A stretch of 64,000 nucleotides of DNA from Brachynemurus nebulosus (lineage: Eukaryota; Arthropoda; Insecta; Neuroptera; Myrmeleontidae): NCBI GenBank assembly GCA_035578155.1, contig JAPWDM010000001.1, positions 91,959,024 to 92,023,023 on the forward strand. The letters run 5' to 3'. The translations under genes were made by a program, and so were the position numbers. Position 1 is the stretch's first letter; each line of letters begins with the position of its first letter. The notes below the pieces were generated by a model. That model was not told the origin of the DNA, did not search any database, and saw nothing but the letters and a program-made list of their open reading frames with translations. Positions 46,350-57,753 of the stretch are shown in pieces.

Positions 46350-48382
46350 GTGCTAAAAGTCGGCCACTTAAATAATTAATGACGTGCAGAATTCAGAATT
46401 TTGAATTTACGCGTATTTTCATTACCTCATTAAGTACTTTTAAGTATCGCCTTACTAACTAAATGGAGATTAAATTTCTAAATTAATAAACAATTAAAAT
46501 ATTTTAACTTTTATCTTTAAAAATGTATTTGCCTTAAGTCGGCCATTTATGCCCTAAAGCCGGCCAAAAATGTTCCTAAGGTCGGCCACCTGGATTTTTC
46601 ATAATATAAATGAATTCCCCGATTGTAGTTTATTATGACGCTAAGGAAAACGTTTAAGGAAAATCATTCTAACATTATAATACACTATTAATTTAAATTT
46701 AAATCAAAACAGAATTATAAAAGAACATTTTTAAATGTTTTTTAACAAATATCAATAATTGGTAATCATGATTACAAACTACATTATTTAGAAAATGTAA
46801 TTTGTAATGTAATGTAATTTTCGATTAAATTACATTTTGTAATCGTAATTTGTAATCGTTTTTTTAATTACAAAATATATTATTTAATTACATAATTGCG
46901 ATTAATTTGGCTTAAGTTACCTATAAATATGAATAAAACTGCAACCTAAATTAAAGCAATTTCGATAGTGAAACAGCTAGGTTAAAGGGTAAATTACGGT
47001 AGGGTTGGCAAATAGATTGTTTATTTTATTAATCTGAGGCCTAACAGAGCCTAAATTAATCAACTGAAATCAATTTATGATAAGTAATTCGATATCGATA
47101 ATTTTCGGTAACGAAAAGTAGGTTTTGACAGTTTCAATATGTTCGGAATACCCACAACTTACTTCGCTCAAGCCTTCAAAAATTCTGTTATTTTTTCGCT
47201 ACGACGCACTGTTTACGAGATATTTACGATCAAAAGTTTACGTTTACGAAAAGTATCGAAAACTAATTTTTTCGAAAATATTCTAATGGTGACTAAATCA
47301 GTGGGACTAACAGAACCTTAATTAACCAGTTATAGCCAATCTATGATAAATTACACGGTATTGATAATTTTCGATAACGAAAAGTAGGTTTTGACAGTCC
47401 TAATATCTTCACAATACCCACAACATGCTTCGCTTAAGTCTTCAAAAATTTCGTTATTTTTTCGCCACGACGCATCGTTTACGAGATATTTACGATCAAA
47501 AGTTTCCGTTTACAAAAAGTAACGAAAAGTAATTTTTTTAAAAATGTGTTACGGCTGACCAACTCAATCGGACTGATAGAGTCTAAATTAACCAATTACA
47601 ACTAATTCAATATCGATAATTTTCGATAACGAAAAGTCGGAAAAGTAGATTTCAGCAGTCGCAGTAGGATTGGAATAACCATAACTCGCTTCGCTTAAGC
47701 CTTCAAAAGTTTCGTTCTTTTTTCGCTATGATGCATCGCTTATGAGATATTTACGATCAAAGTTTTCGACTACGAAAAGTATCGTTTAAATACAAACAAT
47801 AAAAAATCATTTAGATTTTAGAATTGCGTAACTTTAGAAACACTTTTTATAACTACTACTTACAGCCAGTGTGTTAATAATAACATAATAATTACAAGAA
47901 AAGTAGTTTGTTGACGACAGGAAAAATAGTTTCCTGGCCGACCTTAGGATTTCCCTACAAATTTTATCTCTAATGTCGGCCGTACGTTTTTTTTTTTTTA
48001 GATTTCAAACGATAGACGTTTTTAAATAATTTCTAACTTCTTGAGAGGTGTATAATGTTATCAAATTTCGTAAATTCAATCGTTATTGTTAAAAACTTAT
48101 AAAGCAATTGCTTATTTCCCGCACTAACTAAACTTACAAATTATAGAATGGCCGATCCATTTTCAACACAAGTTGTCATTTATCAATCGATTAAGTGTAC
48201 TAAAACATTAACTACTTGATAAAAATTATTGATTTTAAAAATCGTAAATCCAGAATAGATGAGCCTTTTGTTTTTATATGATTATCAAGCATTTTCGATG
48301 TTTTAAAAGCTTGTTTTTAAAAAAAAAAAGCAACTAGTGGCCGACCTTAGGGCACCGGCTGACATTAGGAAATCCCACCCTA
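46350..48382. mobile_element. 2,033-bp insertion with TCGGCC-rich ends and 6-bp TSD GTGAGA
   Basis: GTGAGA occurs at both junctions (46,344-46,349 and 48,383-48,388), and removing the insert restores the reading frame of the host transposon gene. Both ends carry several copies of 'ctaaggtcggccac' or variants (46,352, 46,535, 46,549, 46,573 on the left; 47,936, 47,971, 48,338 inverted on the right). The interior is gene-free and contains three tandem units of about 255 bp. The class is not recognised; a 6-bp duplication is uncommon among cut-and-paste elements. Confidence 0.75.
47040..47790. repeat. Three tandem units of about 255 bp
   Basis: Each unit contains 'gatattgataattttcg'-like, 'aacgaaaagtaggttttgac', 'tcgcttaagccttcaaaa', 'tttttcgctacgacgca' and 'tacgagatatttacgatcaa' in the same order, at about 47,090, 47,360 and 47,615. 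Units differ by many substitutions. Non-coding. Confidence 0.8.
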
Positions 48383-48514
48383 GTGAGAAGTGATCTAATT
48401 AGGAGTCCGAGTCGAGTTGCACGCAGACATGCAAAAGAGCTAAACATGAGCCGCGATTCTGTGAGGAAACTCAAAGAGGGGGACTATGAAAAAAGAGAGG
48501 ATTTCGCAGTGCTT

Positions 48515-48516
<2 letters not shown>

Positions 48517-48580
<64 letters not shown>
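48517..48580. repeat. (TA)n microsatellite
   Basis: About 64 bp of TA directly after the truncated transposon gene. Confidence 0.96.
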
Positions 48581-48582
<2 letters not shown>

Positions 48583-49000
48583 ACAGTCTGTCCTCACACT
48601 AATGCATGCAAGAACAAAGATTTTTTCTTCTTTCTATTGCACGCTTTAACTCATTTTTGTTTTTGGCGCTTATCCCCCTTTGATTCTATGCGCCTGATAT
48701 GTAAAATACATGTTGTAAGTATAATTTTATACAATTTTATGTATATATATTTATACACCAATGGTTCTCAAACTGATCCCTACGGACCCCCAGAAGTCCC
48801 CGGGATCATTCAGAGAGTCCGTGGAAAATTATAATTGATTTGGGGGTCCGCGGCAACGTCAGGGAATCCTCACAAGGTTTAATATAAAATTGATAAAAAA
48901 TGAAATGGGTGACTTTTTTTTGGTCGCCATTGCAGTACGAGATGTGGCAGCACTGGCAGCTGATTTGCTTCGCCGGGAACAGGCAACAAGCAAGAAAAGG
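48581..49000. other. Gene-free stretch with a possible hAT end
   Basis: 48,762-48,850 begins 'caatggttctcaaactga', like the CAGTGGTTCTCAAACT ends of some hAT MITEs, and is GC-rich, but no partner end was found. The minus-strand frames at 48,806-49,067 overlap each other and show no domain. Confidence 0.4.
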
Positions 49001-51074
49001 GCTGGAGTTCCGAAAACCGCATACCTCCGATTGAGCTGACATTTGGTATACACACTCTCTTTGGCATAAGAAGTTACTCCCTAGACGGATTTTTGGCGAC
49101 GCGGACCGGAAGTTATACTTTTGAGAGTCTAAAGTATCAAAAAGTAGTGTAATCGCATATCTCTTCGATTGAGCTCAAATTTGGTAAACGTACTCTTTTT
49201 GGCTCATGAAGTTACCTTCTAGACGGATTTTTGATGACTCGGACCGGAAGTTACACTTTGGAGGGTCTAAATTAGCAAAAAGTAGTATAATCACTTACCT
49301 CCGATTGAGCTAAAATTCGGTATACATACTCTTTTAGGCTTAAGAAGTTACCCCCTAAGCGGATTCTTGGTGACGTGAACCGGAAGTTGTACCTTTAAAG
49401 GTCTAAAAAAGCAAGAAGTAGTATAGTAGATGTAAATAAATATACTTTTGTATACCCCCAATTGAACTAAATTTTTTTAAATATATTTTTCATAAATTAA
49501 AAAGTATTTTCTGAATGAATTTTTGGCAACTCGAACCGCAAATGTATTTTTTAACGCAAAACTAGGTGGTGAGGTTAGTTAAGGTAAGGTTAGTTTAGTT
49601 GATTTTGACAATATACTTCGCCTTTGATATAAAAACTAGGTGGTGAGGTTAGTTAAGGTTTGGTTAGTTTAGTTAATTTTGACAATATACTTGGACTTTG
49701 ACATAAAACTAGGTGGTGAGGCTGATTAAGGTTAGGTTCGGTTAGTTTTGGTTAGTTTATTACTGAAACGTCGGGCAAACCTAACCTAACCTAACCGAAA
49801 CTAGCCTAACCTAACCTTAACTAACCTCACCATCTGGTTTTTATATCAAAGTCGAATTATTTTGTCAACACTAACTAAACTAACCTAACCTTCGGGCAAA
49901 GGGTAACTTTAACTAACCTCACCACCTAATTTTTATATCAAAGTCGAAGTATATTGTCAAAACTAACTAAACTAACCTAACCTTAACTAACCTCACCATC
50001 TAGGTTTTATATCTAGGAAATTACTGTCAAAACTAACTAAACTAACCCAACTTAATCTAACCTGACCATCTAGTTTTTATATTTAAGTCAGAGTATATTG
50101 TCACAAATAAATTAACTAACCTAACCTTCGGGCAAAGGGTAACCCTTACTAACCTCACCACCTAGCTTTTATATCAAAGTCGAAGTATATTGTCAAAACT
50201 AAACTAACCTAACCTTAACTAACCCCACCACCTAGTTTTTATATCATATACTATTTATAGCGTATATTGGACGTAATTTTTAAACTATTTAAAAAGTTGA
50301 ACCTGAGAAGCATTACTTTTAACGATCAAATAGTAGATGACCTAAAAACTAGGTGGTGAGGTTAGTTTAGTTAGTTTTGACAATATACTTCGACTTTGAT
50401 ATAAAGATTACGTGGTGAGGTTAGTTAAGGTTAGGTTAGTTTAGTTAGTTTTGACAATATACTTCGACTTTAATATAAAAGCTAGGTGGTGAGGTTAGTT
50501 AAGGTTAGGTTAGTTTAGTTAGTTTTGACAATATATTTCGACTTTGATATAAAAATTAGGTGGTGAGGTTAGTTAAGGTTACCCTTTGCCCGAAGGTTAG
50601 GTTAGTTTAGTTAGTGTTGACAATATACTTCGACTTTGATATAAAAACCAGCTGGTGAGTTTAGTTAAGGTTAGGTTAGGTTAGTGTCGGTTAGTTTACC
50701 ATTTGAATTTTATTTCCGGGCAAAGGGTAATTATTAACAAATGAGGCTCCTGCCTTGTAATTACCTCAATATTATTTAATTGTTCCTTGCCCGAAAATGA
50801 GGTTTCAATGGTCTCCCATTCATTTTCCACTTACTTCTATCACAAAAAGCCGTAATATACGATTAAGAATATTATATTTAAAATAAGCTAACATACATAT
50901 AAAAATTTATACTAAATGTGTATACATTATACAATACATAGTATGTATAAGATGTAACCCCTAGATTTAGACATTCGGAAGGATGAAAAATACACTTCCG
51001 GTCCGCGTCGCCGGAGAGAGTATGTATATCCAAATTTTAGCTCAATCGGAGGTATGCGGTTTTCGGAACTCCAG
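49001..51074. mobile_element. 2.1-kb composite element bounded by GGCTGGAGTTCCGAAAACCG inverted ends
   Basis: The left end and the reverse-complemented right end share GGCTGGAGTTCCGAAAACCG plus 'catacctccgattgagct'. Inside, in order: three 134-bp units (49,020-49,440), 74-bp GGTTAG-rich arrays in plus (49,560-49,765), minus (49,780-50,240) and plus (50,340-50,690) orientation, the GGGCAAAGGGTAATTA hairpin repeat (50,710-50,830), and one partial 134-bp unit before the right end. No gene and no clear TSD. Partial copies are at 25,268-25,800 and 38,355-41,855. It looks like a repeat family that carries satellite arrays as its body. Confidence 0.7.
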
Positions 51075-51646
51075 CCATTACATCCTTTTTACTATGTTCT
51101 ATCATTCAGTACAATAATTCTTAAATCTACTATTTCTTAAATCTACTATAATTTTTATAAACCATATTTTTAGACCAAAAGAACAAATTTTTTGGTAATT
51201 TACACTATGAGGCCCGAGCACTTTCACAGTACACTTCCCCGGAAGCAGACAATATTTTTAAGCAAATTTTATGTAAACAAGTACATAGAATGATTCCACA
51301 AAACACTAATAAAGGATTCAACATGGATTAGTGATGTGCCAAAAAGAACAGAACTGTTCTTTTGAAACTGTTCTTTTGTTGGAACTGTTCCGTAAATGAA
51401 CAGTTCCGCGATTTAGCCTGTTCATCTATTCATCTGTTCGCCTGTGACTCACTTGTTCATCTATTCATCTGTTCTGTGTTTTATTCATATCTGTTCAAGT
51501 TGTAAAACTCTTCAGCGATATGTTGTTTAATATATGTTCGTACATACGTATTCTCTGTTCTTTAAATAGTTGACCACAATGTGACTTTAATATTATAGAT
51601 GTCTCCACTACAATAAACTTTGTTGGCAAATTTTTATTTTAAATTT

Positions 51647-51896
51647 TGTTAAAGTAGGCGACGCTAAATTCAATAGAATGTATCGAATGTATTTTGTTTA
51701 GTTAAATAATTATCTATATAGTTGTTACGTTGTTATGTACGAAAAACAAAAAAGGTTGTTTAGTTTAGTTTATAAAAAAAAAACAAAAAATTCTTTTTTG
51801 TGTTCTTTGTAGTAAATATAATAAATGAAGAATAGAAACATATATAAAAAGTGTTTATTCAATCCTATAGAATAATTATTAATAATAATTTTATGA
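51647..51896 (+). repeat. 5' LTR of the copia element (250 bp)
   Basis: Nearly identical to the 3' LTR, which points to a recent insertion. It contains 'ctttgtagtaaatataataa' near the 3' side, a possible polyadenylation region. Confidence 0.93.
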
Positions 51897-51910
51897 GGTT
51901 ATGGGCCCAG
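51897..51910 (+). promoter_or_regulatory. copia primer-binding site (initiator Met tRNA half)
   Basis: GGTTATGGGCCCAG directly follows the LTR. Copia elements prime from an internal cleavage fragment of initiator tRNA-Met, complementary to this motif. Confidence 0.85.
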
Positions 51911-51996
51911 TACTGTAACTGTGGAACTAGGATTGGTTTTGGTTTTTACTGAAGAAATACTACAAAGAAAGAATTGTTATTCAGAAAGAGTTCAAA

Positions 51997-52262
51997 ATGG
52001 AAGAACGAAAAATCAATAAATACGGCGTAACATTATTTGATGGAGATAGCAGAAATTTTTCTAATTGGCTCTACAGAATTAAGGTACTATTAGAAAATTT
52101 AGAATTAGAGGATTGTCTAACAGAAAAAGAAAAAGATGAAAAGAAAATCAAGAATTGCCGTCACATAATGGTACAATGCATAGATGATAAATGTTTAGAA
52201 TCTATAAAAGAATGTGAAACTCCAAGAAGTATTGTTGAGAAATTAGAAAGGAATAGCAAGTC
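51997..52262 (+). pseudogene. gag: copia Gag, N-terminal segment
   Basis: ATG at 51,997 (MEERKINKYGVTLFDGDSRN), followed by FSNWLYRIKVLLE, the usual copia Gag opening. The frame is lost near 52,247-52,262 and the protein resumes one frame over (SQLIARKKLLNLKYKEGP), so a small indel interrupts it. A CCHC knuckle follows in the next segment. Confidence 0.88.
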
Positions 52263-53725
52263 AGTTAATTGCTAGAAAGAAACTTTTAAATCTAAAATAT
52301 AAAGAAGGGCCTCTTCAAAATTTTCTTATACAATTCGATACCTGTATACGTGAATTGAAAGAAGCAGGTGCAGAACCTTCGAAAGGTGAAGTGGAATGTT
52401 ACCTGTTATTAGCAATGCCATCTTCGTATGCGCATGTGGTATCAGCGATTGAAACATTGAATGCTGAAAGTGTTACTATAGAATTTATAAAAAGAAGATT
52501 ATTAGACGAAGAAGCGAAAAAAGAAGGCTTCGGAGAAATAGAAGAAACGTCAGAAGTATTTTATGGTCAGAAAAGAAAAGTAAATAGTAATTCAAAGAAA
52601 CCATTTCCATTTAAATGTTATAATTGCGGAAAGAGGGGACACCTAAAAATTGATTGCAAATTTAAAAGAAACAATAAGAAATACGGAGGTAGTGCTCAAG
52701 AAGAATACAATCAAGAAGAAGAAGAAGATTTAAACAAATTTAATTTTATAGCTGAAAAAGAAAATAAAAATCATTTTTTTATAAGTGAAGAAAGTTCATT
52801 AATATTTATTGCAGATTCAGGAGCCACTGATCATTTAATCTGTGATGACAGTTGGTTATCAGATGTTGAAGTATTAAAAGAACCAATATATATAAATACG
52901 GCTAAAAACAATGAAAAAATGTGTGCCAAAAAACGAGGAACTATAAAAGCTGGTAACATCAATTTAAAGAATGTCCTGTTTGTACCTAACTTAAGATTTA
53001 ATTTATTATCATTGACAAAAGTGGAGAGTGCTGGTTTCATAGTAAAATTATTTGACGGAAAGATCACTATCCAACACGGTTCAAAATTAGTTAAAACAGG
53101 ATATAAAGAAAATAACTTATACAAAATTAGTTTTAATTGTGAAAAAGAAATAAATGCAAATCCAGCTTATTGTATAAGAAATAATAAAGAATCTTGGCAT
53201 AGAAGGCTTGGTCATGTGTCAGAAGAAAAGTTAAATATTTTGATAAAAAGAAATTTAATACAAATAGAAAAAGGAAAAGAAGAAAACTTCAAAATATGTG
53301 AATCATGCGTAAAAGGTCGTCAAACAAGACAGAAATTTCAGAATTATACATCAGTTACAACAGAAGCACTTCAGGTCATTCATTCTGATGTGTGTGGCCC
53401 TATCAATGTAGAAACTTATGATCACAAAAAGTACTTCGTGTCGTTTATTGACGATTATTCAAACTTCGCAGCAATTTATTTATTGGAAAGAAAATCTGAA
53501 GTTTTGAAATATTTTAAATTGTATGCTGAAATGGCTGAAGCGAAATTTAATAAAAGAATCCAAACGTTAAGATGCAATAATGGTACAGAATACAATAACG
53601 AAGAATTCAAAAATTTTTGTAACAAGAAAGGAATAAGAATAGAATTTACGATGATTTATACACCAGAACAGAATGGGAAAGCAGAACGGTTTAACAGAAC
53701 ACTGGCAGAAAAGGCTAGAACTATG
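52263..53725 (+). pseudogene. pol: copia Gag knuckle, protease and integrase segment
   Basis: Contains in order: the CCHC knuckle CYNCGKRGHLKIDC (near 52,616), the protease active site IADSGATDHL (near 52,810), the integrase zinc finger with WHRRLGH and CESCVKG, and the integrase core with HSDVCGP, RCNNGTEY and QNGKAER. Odd: the second catalytic position reads Asn where the family has Asp (DNG to NNG), so strand transfer should be dead even without the frameshifts. The frame ends at 53,738-53,740; the protein continues in another frame from about 53,725. Confidence 0.9.
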
Positions 53726-54485
53726 CTTGCAGAAACTTAAAAATATGTGGGGTGAAGCGCTATATTGTGCAACTTACATCGTAAATAGATTGCCTACAGT
53801 AAATAATAAAATACCAGCTGAGATTTGGTACAATAAAACCCCAAATTATAATAAAATGCAAACATTTGGAGCTGTAGCATATATGCACATTCCTAAAGTA
53901 CATAGAAAAGGAAAATTTTCAGAAAAATCAAAGAAATGTTATATGATTGGATATTGTGATAATGGTTATAAGCTTTGGGATCCAGAAAATAAGAAAATAA
54001 TTAGATCAAGGGACGTTGTATTCAATGAAATGGTAAAAAGAAATAGTTACATACAAGACGTTGAATCAGAAGAAGAAATAGAACAAACTCAAGTAGAAAG
54101 ACAAGAAAGTTCCGAAACTCAAGGAGAAAGACAAGAAAGTTCCGAAACTCAAGGAGAAAGACAAGAAATTTCCGAAACTGAAGAAGAAAAACCAAAAAGT
54201 TCCAGCATGCCTGAGAAAGATGAAGCTGATAATGGTGATATGTCTAAACGCATAAGAAAACCACCTGAATGGCTGAAAGACTATTCCTCATTTCATGCCG
54301 CATTGTTAGCAGAAGATTTTGTCAGTGATGAACCAAAATCATTACAAGAAGCGCTTGAATCACCAGAAAAAGAAAAATGGATAGATGCAATGAAAAAGGA
54401 ATTGGAAGCACATAAGAAACATGGAACATGGACATTGGTGAAAAGACCTAAAAATAAGGAAATAATTGACAGCAGGTGGGTTTAT
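53726..54485 (+). pseudogene. pol: copia integrase C-terminal and linker segment
   Basis: Continues with MWGEALYCATYIVNRLPT and the linker motif IRSRDVVFNE. A 30-bp unit occurs nearly three times at 54,083-54,190, giving 'ERQESSETQG' repeats, a polymorphic-looking acidic tract. It ends in the start of reverse transcriptase (DSRWVYRKK), where a run of eight A (54,490-54,497) is one base too long. Confidence 0.87.
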
Positions 54486-55238
54486 CGTAAAAAAAAGTAA
54501 AAATGTTTATAAAGCCCGTTTAGTGGCTAAAGGTTTTCAAACTACAAATCATGAAGAAACTTACGCGCCAGTAGGTAGAATGACAACCTTCAGGTCACTA
54601 CTTGTAATGGCAAATAAAGAAAACTATTTTATAGAACAAATGGATGTGAAAACTGCTTTCCTCCATGGAAAGTTACAGGAGGAGATTTATATGTACTTAC
54701 CAGGAGAAAGCAATGCAGAATTTGTATGTAAACTTAACAAATCTATATATGGGCTTAGACAGAGTCCACGTTGTTGGAATGAAGCTTTTCATAGTTTTAT
54801 GTGTGCAAAAGGTTTTAAATGTTCAGATTATGACAATTGTCTCTACGTATATAAGGAAAAAATTTTATTTGTATTCATATATGTGGATGATATCCTCATA
54901 ATATCAAATAGTAATGAAAAAATTAGTGAACTTCAATCTGAATTGAAAGAAAAGTTTGATATGGTACATCTTGGAGCAGTTAGCAAGTTTTTAGGTATTG
55001 AAGTAGAAAGAGACTGTAAAAACCAAGTGTTAAAATTACATCAGAAAAACTATATACAAAAGATGTTAAAGAAATTCAACATGGAAAATTGCAAAGGAGT
55101 GTCAACACCGTGTGAAATTGGACTAAAGCATTGTGCAAAGAATCTTTTAATTATTTTAGAAATTTATTATGCGTTAAAAAGTGTTAAAAACGTCAAAGTC
55201 AGCTGTTATGTTAAAATTATCAAAATTTTGAATTGAGT
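54486..55238 (+). pseudogene. pol: copia reverse transcriptase, RNase H deleted
   Basis: Reverse transcriptase motifs are VYKARLVAKGF, DVKTAFLHGKL, YGLRQSPRCWN and the active site YVDDILI, all intact. After STPCEIGLKHCAKN the usual RNase H segment is absent and about 30 unrelated residues lead to a stop at 55,236-55,238, 12 bp before the LTR. A deletion of more than 1 kb is inferred from the usual family length. Confidence 0.88.
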
Positions 55239-55250
55239 GTCGAGGAGGAG

Positions 55251-55502
55251 TGTTAAAGTAGGCGACACTAAATTCAATAGAATGTATCGAATGTATTTTG
55301 TTTAGTTAAATAATTATCTATATAGTTGTTACGTTGTTATGTACGAAAAACAAAAAAGGTTGTTTAGTTTAGTTTATAAAAAAAAAAAACAAGAAATTCT
55401 TTTTTGTGTTCTTTGTAGTAAATATAATAAATGAAGAATAGAAACATATATAAAAAGTGTTTATTCAATCCTATAGAATAATTATTAATAATAATTTTAT
55501 GA
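55251..55502 (+). repeat. 3' LTR of the copia element (252 bp)
   Basis: Copy of the 5' LTR with gcgacactaaa in place of gcgacgctaaa and a slightly different A-rich run. Preceded by the polypurine tract. Confidence 0.93.
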
Positions 55503-55507
55503 AATTT

Positions 55508-56190
55508 TAACGGATAACTATAACGAATAAAGTAGCATTGTTTGATTTAAATTTTGAATTTAAATAATATAATATAATGATTATTGTCAGACAGGCAGTC
55601 AGCTATTCAGCATAAAATCCAACATTTTTGTGGAAGATTATTCTAAGTAAACTATAATACTGCAATGGTACAAAAAATAAAAATTAGTCAATTTTAGTGA
55701 AACCAAAAAACTAATCGATGGTTTACATAGTAGAAATAAATATATTATCCAGTTTTGATAAAAAATGATCCAGTTTTAAATATTAATGTTTTGATAAAAT
55801 ACCCATTTAAATTTAAATGTTTTGATAAAAAATGATTGTATATTGGCAACTTCAGTTCCATCAGAATGCATTTTCCAAAACCGGACACAATAATAAACGA
55901 CTAAAAAAATGGTCTGAAAACCAAATGTGTCCAAAAAATATTTTATTTTAAAAAAAATACTAATGTGGTTTATTAAAAATGGAATTAACAATTTATCTCC
56001 AAAAGTAACTTTTTAAGTAATTGATGAATGTGTGAATTTAGAATAAAACATAACTGATATTTATAATTTGAGGCTCATTATTTATTGTGTTTGCAGCTTG
56101 ACAATTATTAATTTTATATTTTTTGTAAACATCAACGAAATTATTTTTGGACACCAATAAAACTGTAAGTGAAATACCTAGTTGAACATA
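55508..56190. other. Gene-free interior of the 51,329-56,398 element
   Basis: AT-rich sequence without recognised coding potential. 55,740-55,840 has short internal repeats ('gttttgataaaaaatgat'). Confidence 0.45.
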
Positions 56191-56840
56191 TTACTAGAAC
56201 GATGTCGTCTTACAAACTGTTGTTTGTATCATGAACAGTTCTCGCTTAATGAACAGGTATGAGTATACATAAAACTGTTCTTTTAGAAACTGTTCTTTTA
56301 AAACCTGTTGTTTTGGAACTGTTCTTCTGGAACTGTTCTTTTTACAGAACTGTTCTCTTCGGAACTGTCGATAAAAAGAACAGTTTGGCACATCACTAAC
56401 ATGGATGTGTTAGGTCCGATTTACATTAACGCTCTGTTCTCACTCCGATATCACTCCGCTCCATATTCGATAAAATATTCTTAAGCCGGTTCTACACGAT
56501 GTTACGAACGTTCCTTCCAACGTTCGATCGAACGTTTGAGGCAATTAAGTTCGATAGTTCGTGCGACGAATGTATCTGCTACACGGTGAATCGAATGTTT
56601 GATCCAATACGAATGATGATGTGTTGGTACAAACGGTACAAACGTTTATTCAGTGGACGAGGCTGTTATCTGTCTGATGTTATCTCTAATGTTATACACT
56701 GATGTTGTCTCTCTTCACATGAACGAGTCGTGCAGCTGCTGAGTCGAACCAACTAACGCAACCAACATTGACCTTCAAACGTTCGAAGCATCCCTTTGAC
56801 TCGGTGCAAGCATACCGACATCGAGCGGGACATGGCCAAA

Positions 56841-57709
<869 letters not shown>

Positions 57710-57753
57710 TGGCCAAATGCGAATGTTTGACGCTCGACATTGGACACTCGTAG

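Larger units (their letters stand above)
46099..48516 (+). pseudogene. DUF4817-type helix-turn-helix transposon gene, split by a 2-kb insertion and truncated
   Basis: Seen: ATG at 46,099 starts MDQWSVQHRVFAYDTFVKNG, then TQRIFRRHFNIGRNDTVPSR, LLRWVQAFRTTGTV and RTPENIAMR. The reading breaks at 46,344 and resumes at 48,383 with VRSDLIRSPSRVARRHAKEL and NMSRDSVRK, then jumps to LKEGDYEKREDFA before a (TA)n tract. Known: this is the DUF4817 helix-turn-helix domain at the start of many arthropod mariner-like or Tc1-like transposases, normally followed by a DDE domain. The step from RDSVRK to LKEGDYEKR indicates a further internal deletion of tens of codons. The DDE catalytic part is absent. Confidence 0.85.
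51647..55502 (+). mobile_element. Ty1/copia-type LTR retrotransposon, internally deleted, TSD AATTT
   Basis: LTRs at 51,647-51,896 and 55,251-55,502 begin TGTTAAAGTAGGCGAC and differ by one clear substitution and a few bases around an A-rich run; AATTT flanks both (51,642-51,646 and 55,503-55,507). The primer site at 51,897 is ggttatgggcccag, the initiator-Met tRNA half used by copia; the polypurine tract is cgaggaggag (55,241-55,250). The order gag, protease, integrase, reverse transcriptase is that of copia. At 3.86 kb it is shorter than the usual 5 kb because most of RNase H is missing. Three single-base-type frameshifts interrupt the coding region. Confidence 0.95.
51329..56398. mobile_element. 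hAT-like element with GAACAG/CTGTTC repeats, perfect 8-bp TSD; hosts the copia element
   Basis: Ends TAGTGATGTGCCAAAAAGAA and TAGTGATGTGCCAAACTGTT (reverse complement), flanked by ACATGGAT on both sides (51,321-51,328 and 56,399-56,406). The subterminal 100-150 bp on each side are dense in 'gaactgttctttt' words. Without the copia insertion and one TSD copy the element is about 1.2 kb and has no transposase. TAGTGATG ends with an 8-bp TSD fit the hAT superfamily. Confidence 0.88.

Noticed and set aside
46099..48516. Interpreting the split DUF4817 gene as two exons with an intron
   Set aside because: The junctions are a 6-bp duplication rather than GT-AG, and the intervening sequence has inverted TCGGCC-rich ends of an inserted element.
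48762..48860. hAT MITE starting CAATGGTTCTCAAACT
   Set aside because: Only one end is recognisable; no inverted partner or duplication is visible.
51891..51912. A tRNA gene at the 'ggttatgggcccag' motif
   Set aside because: It is the primer-binding site directly after the copia LTR; no cloverleaf surrounds it.
56499..56702. Short plus-strand frames at 56,499, 56,768 and the minus frames at 57,637-59,417
   Set aside because: They lie in TIRs and subterminal repeats of the nested hAT and Harbinger-like elements, with no conserved domain.
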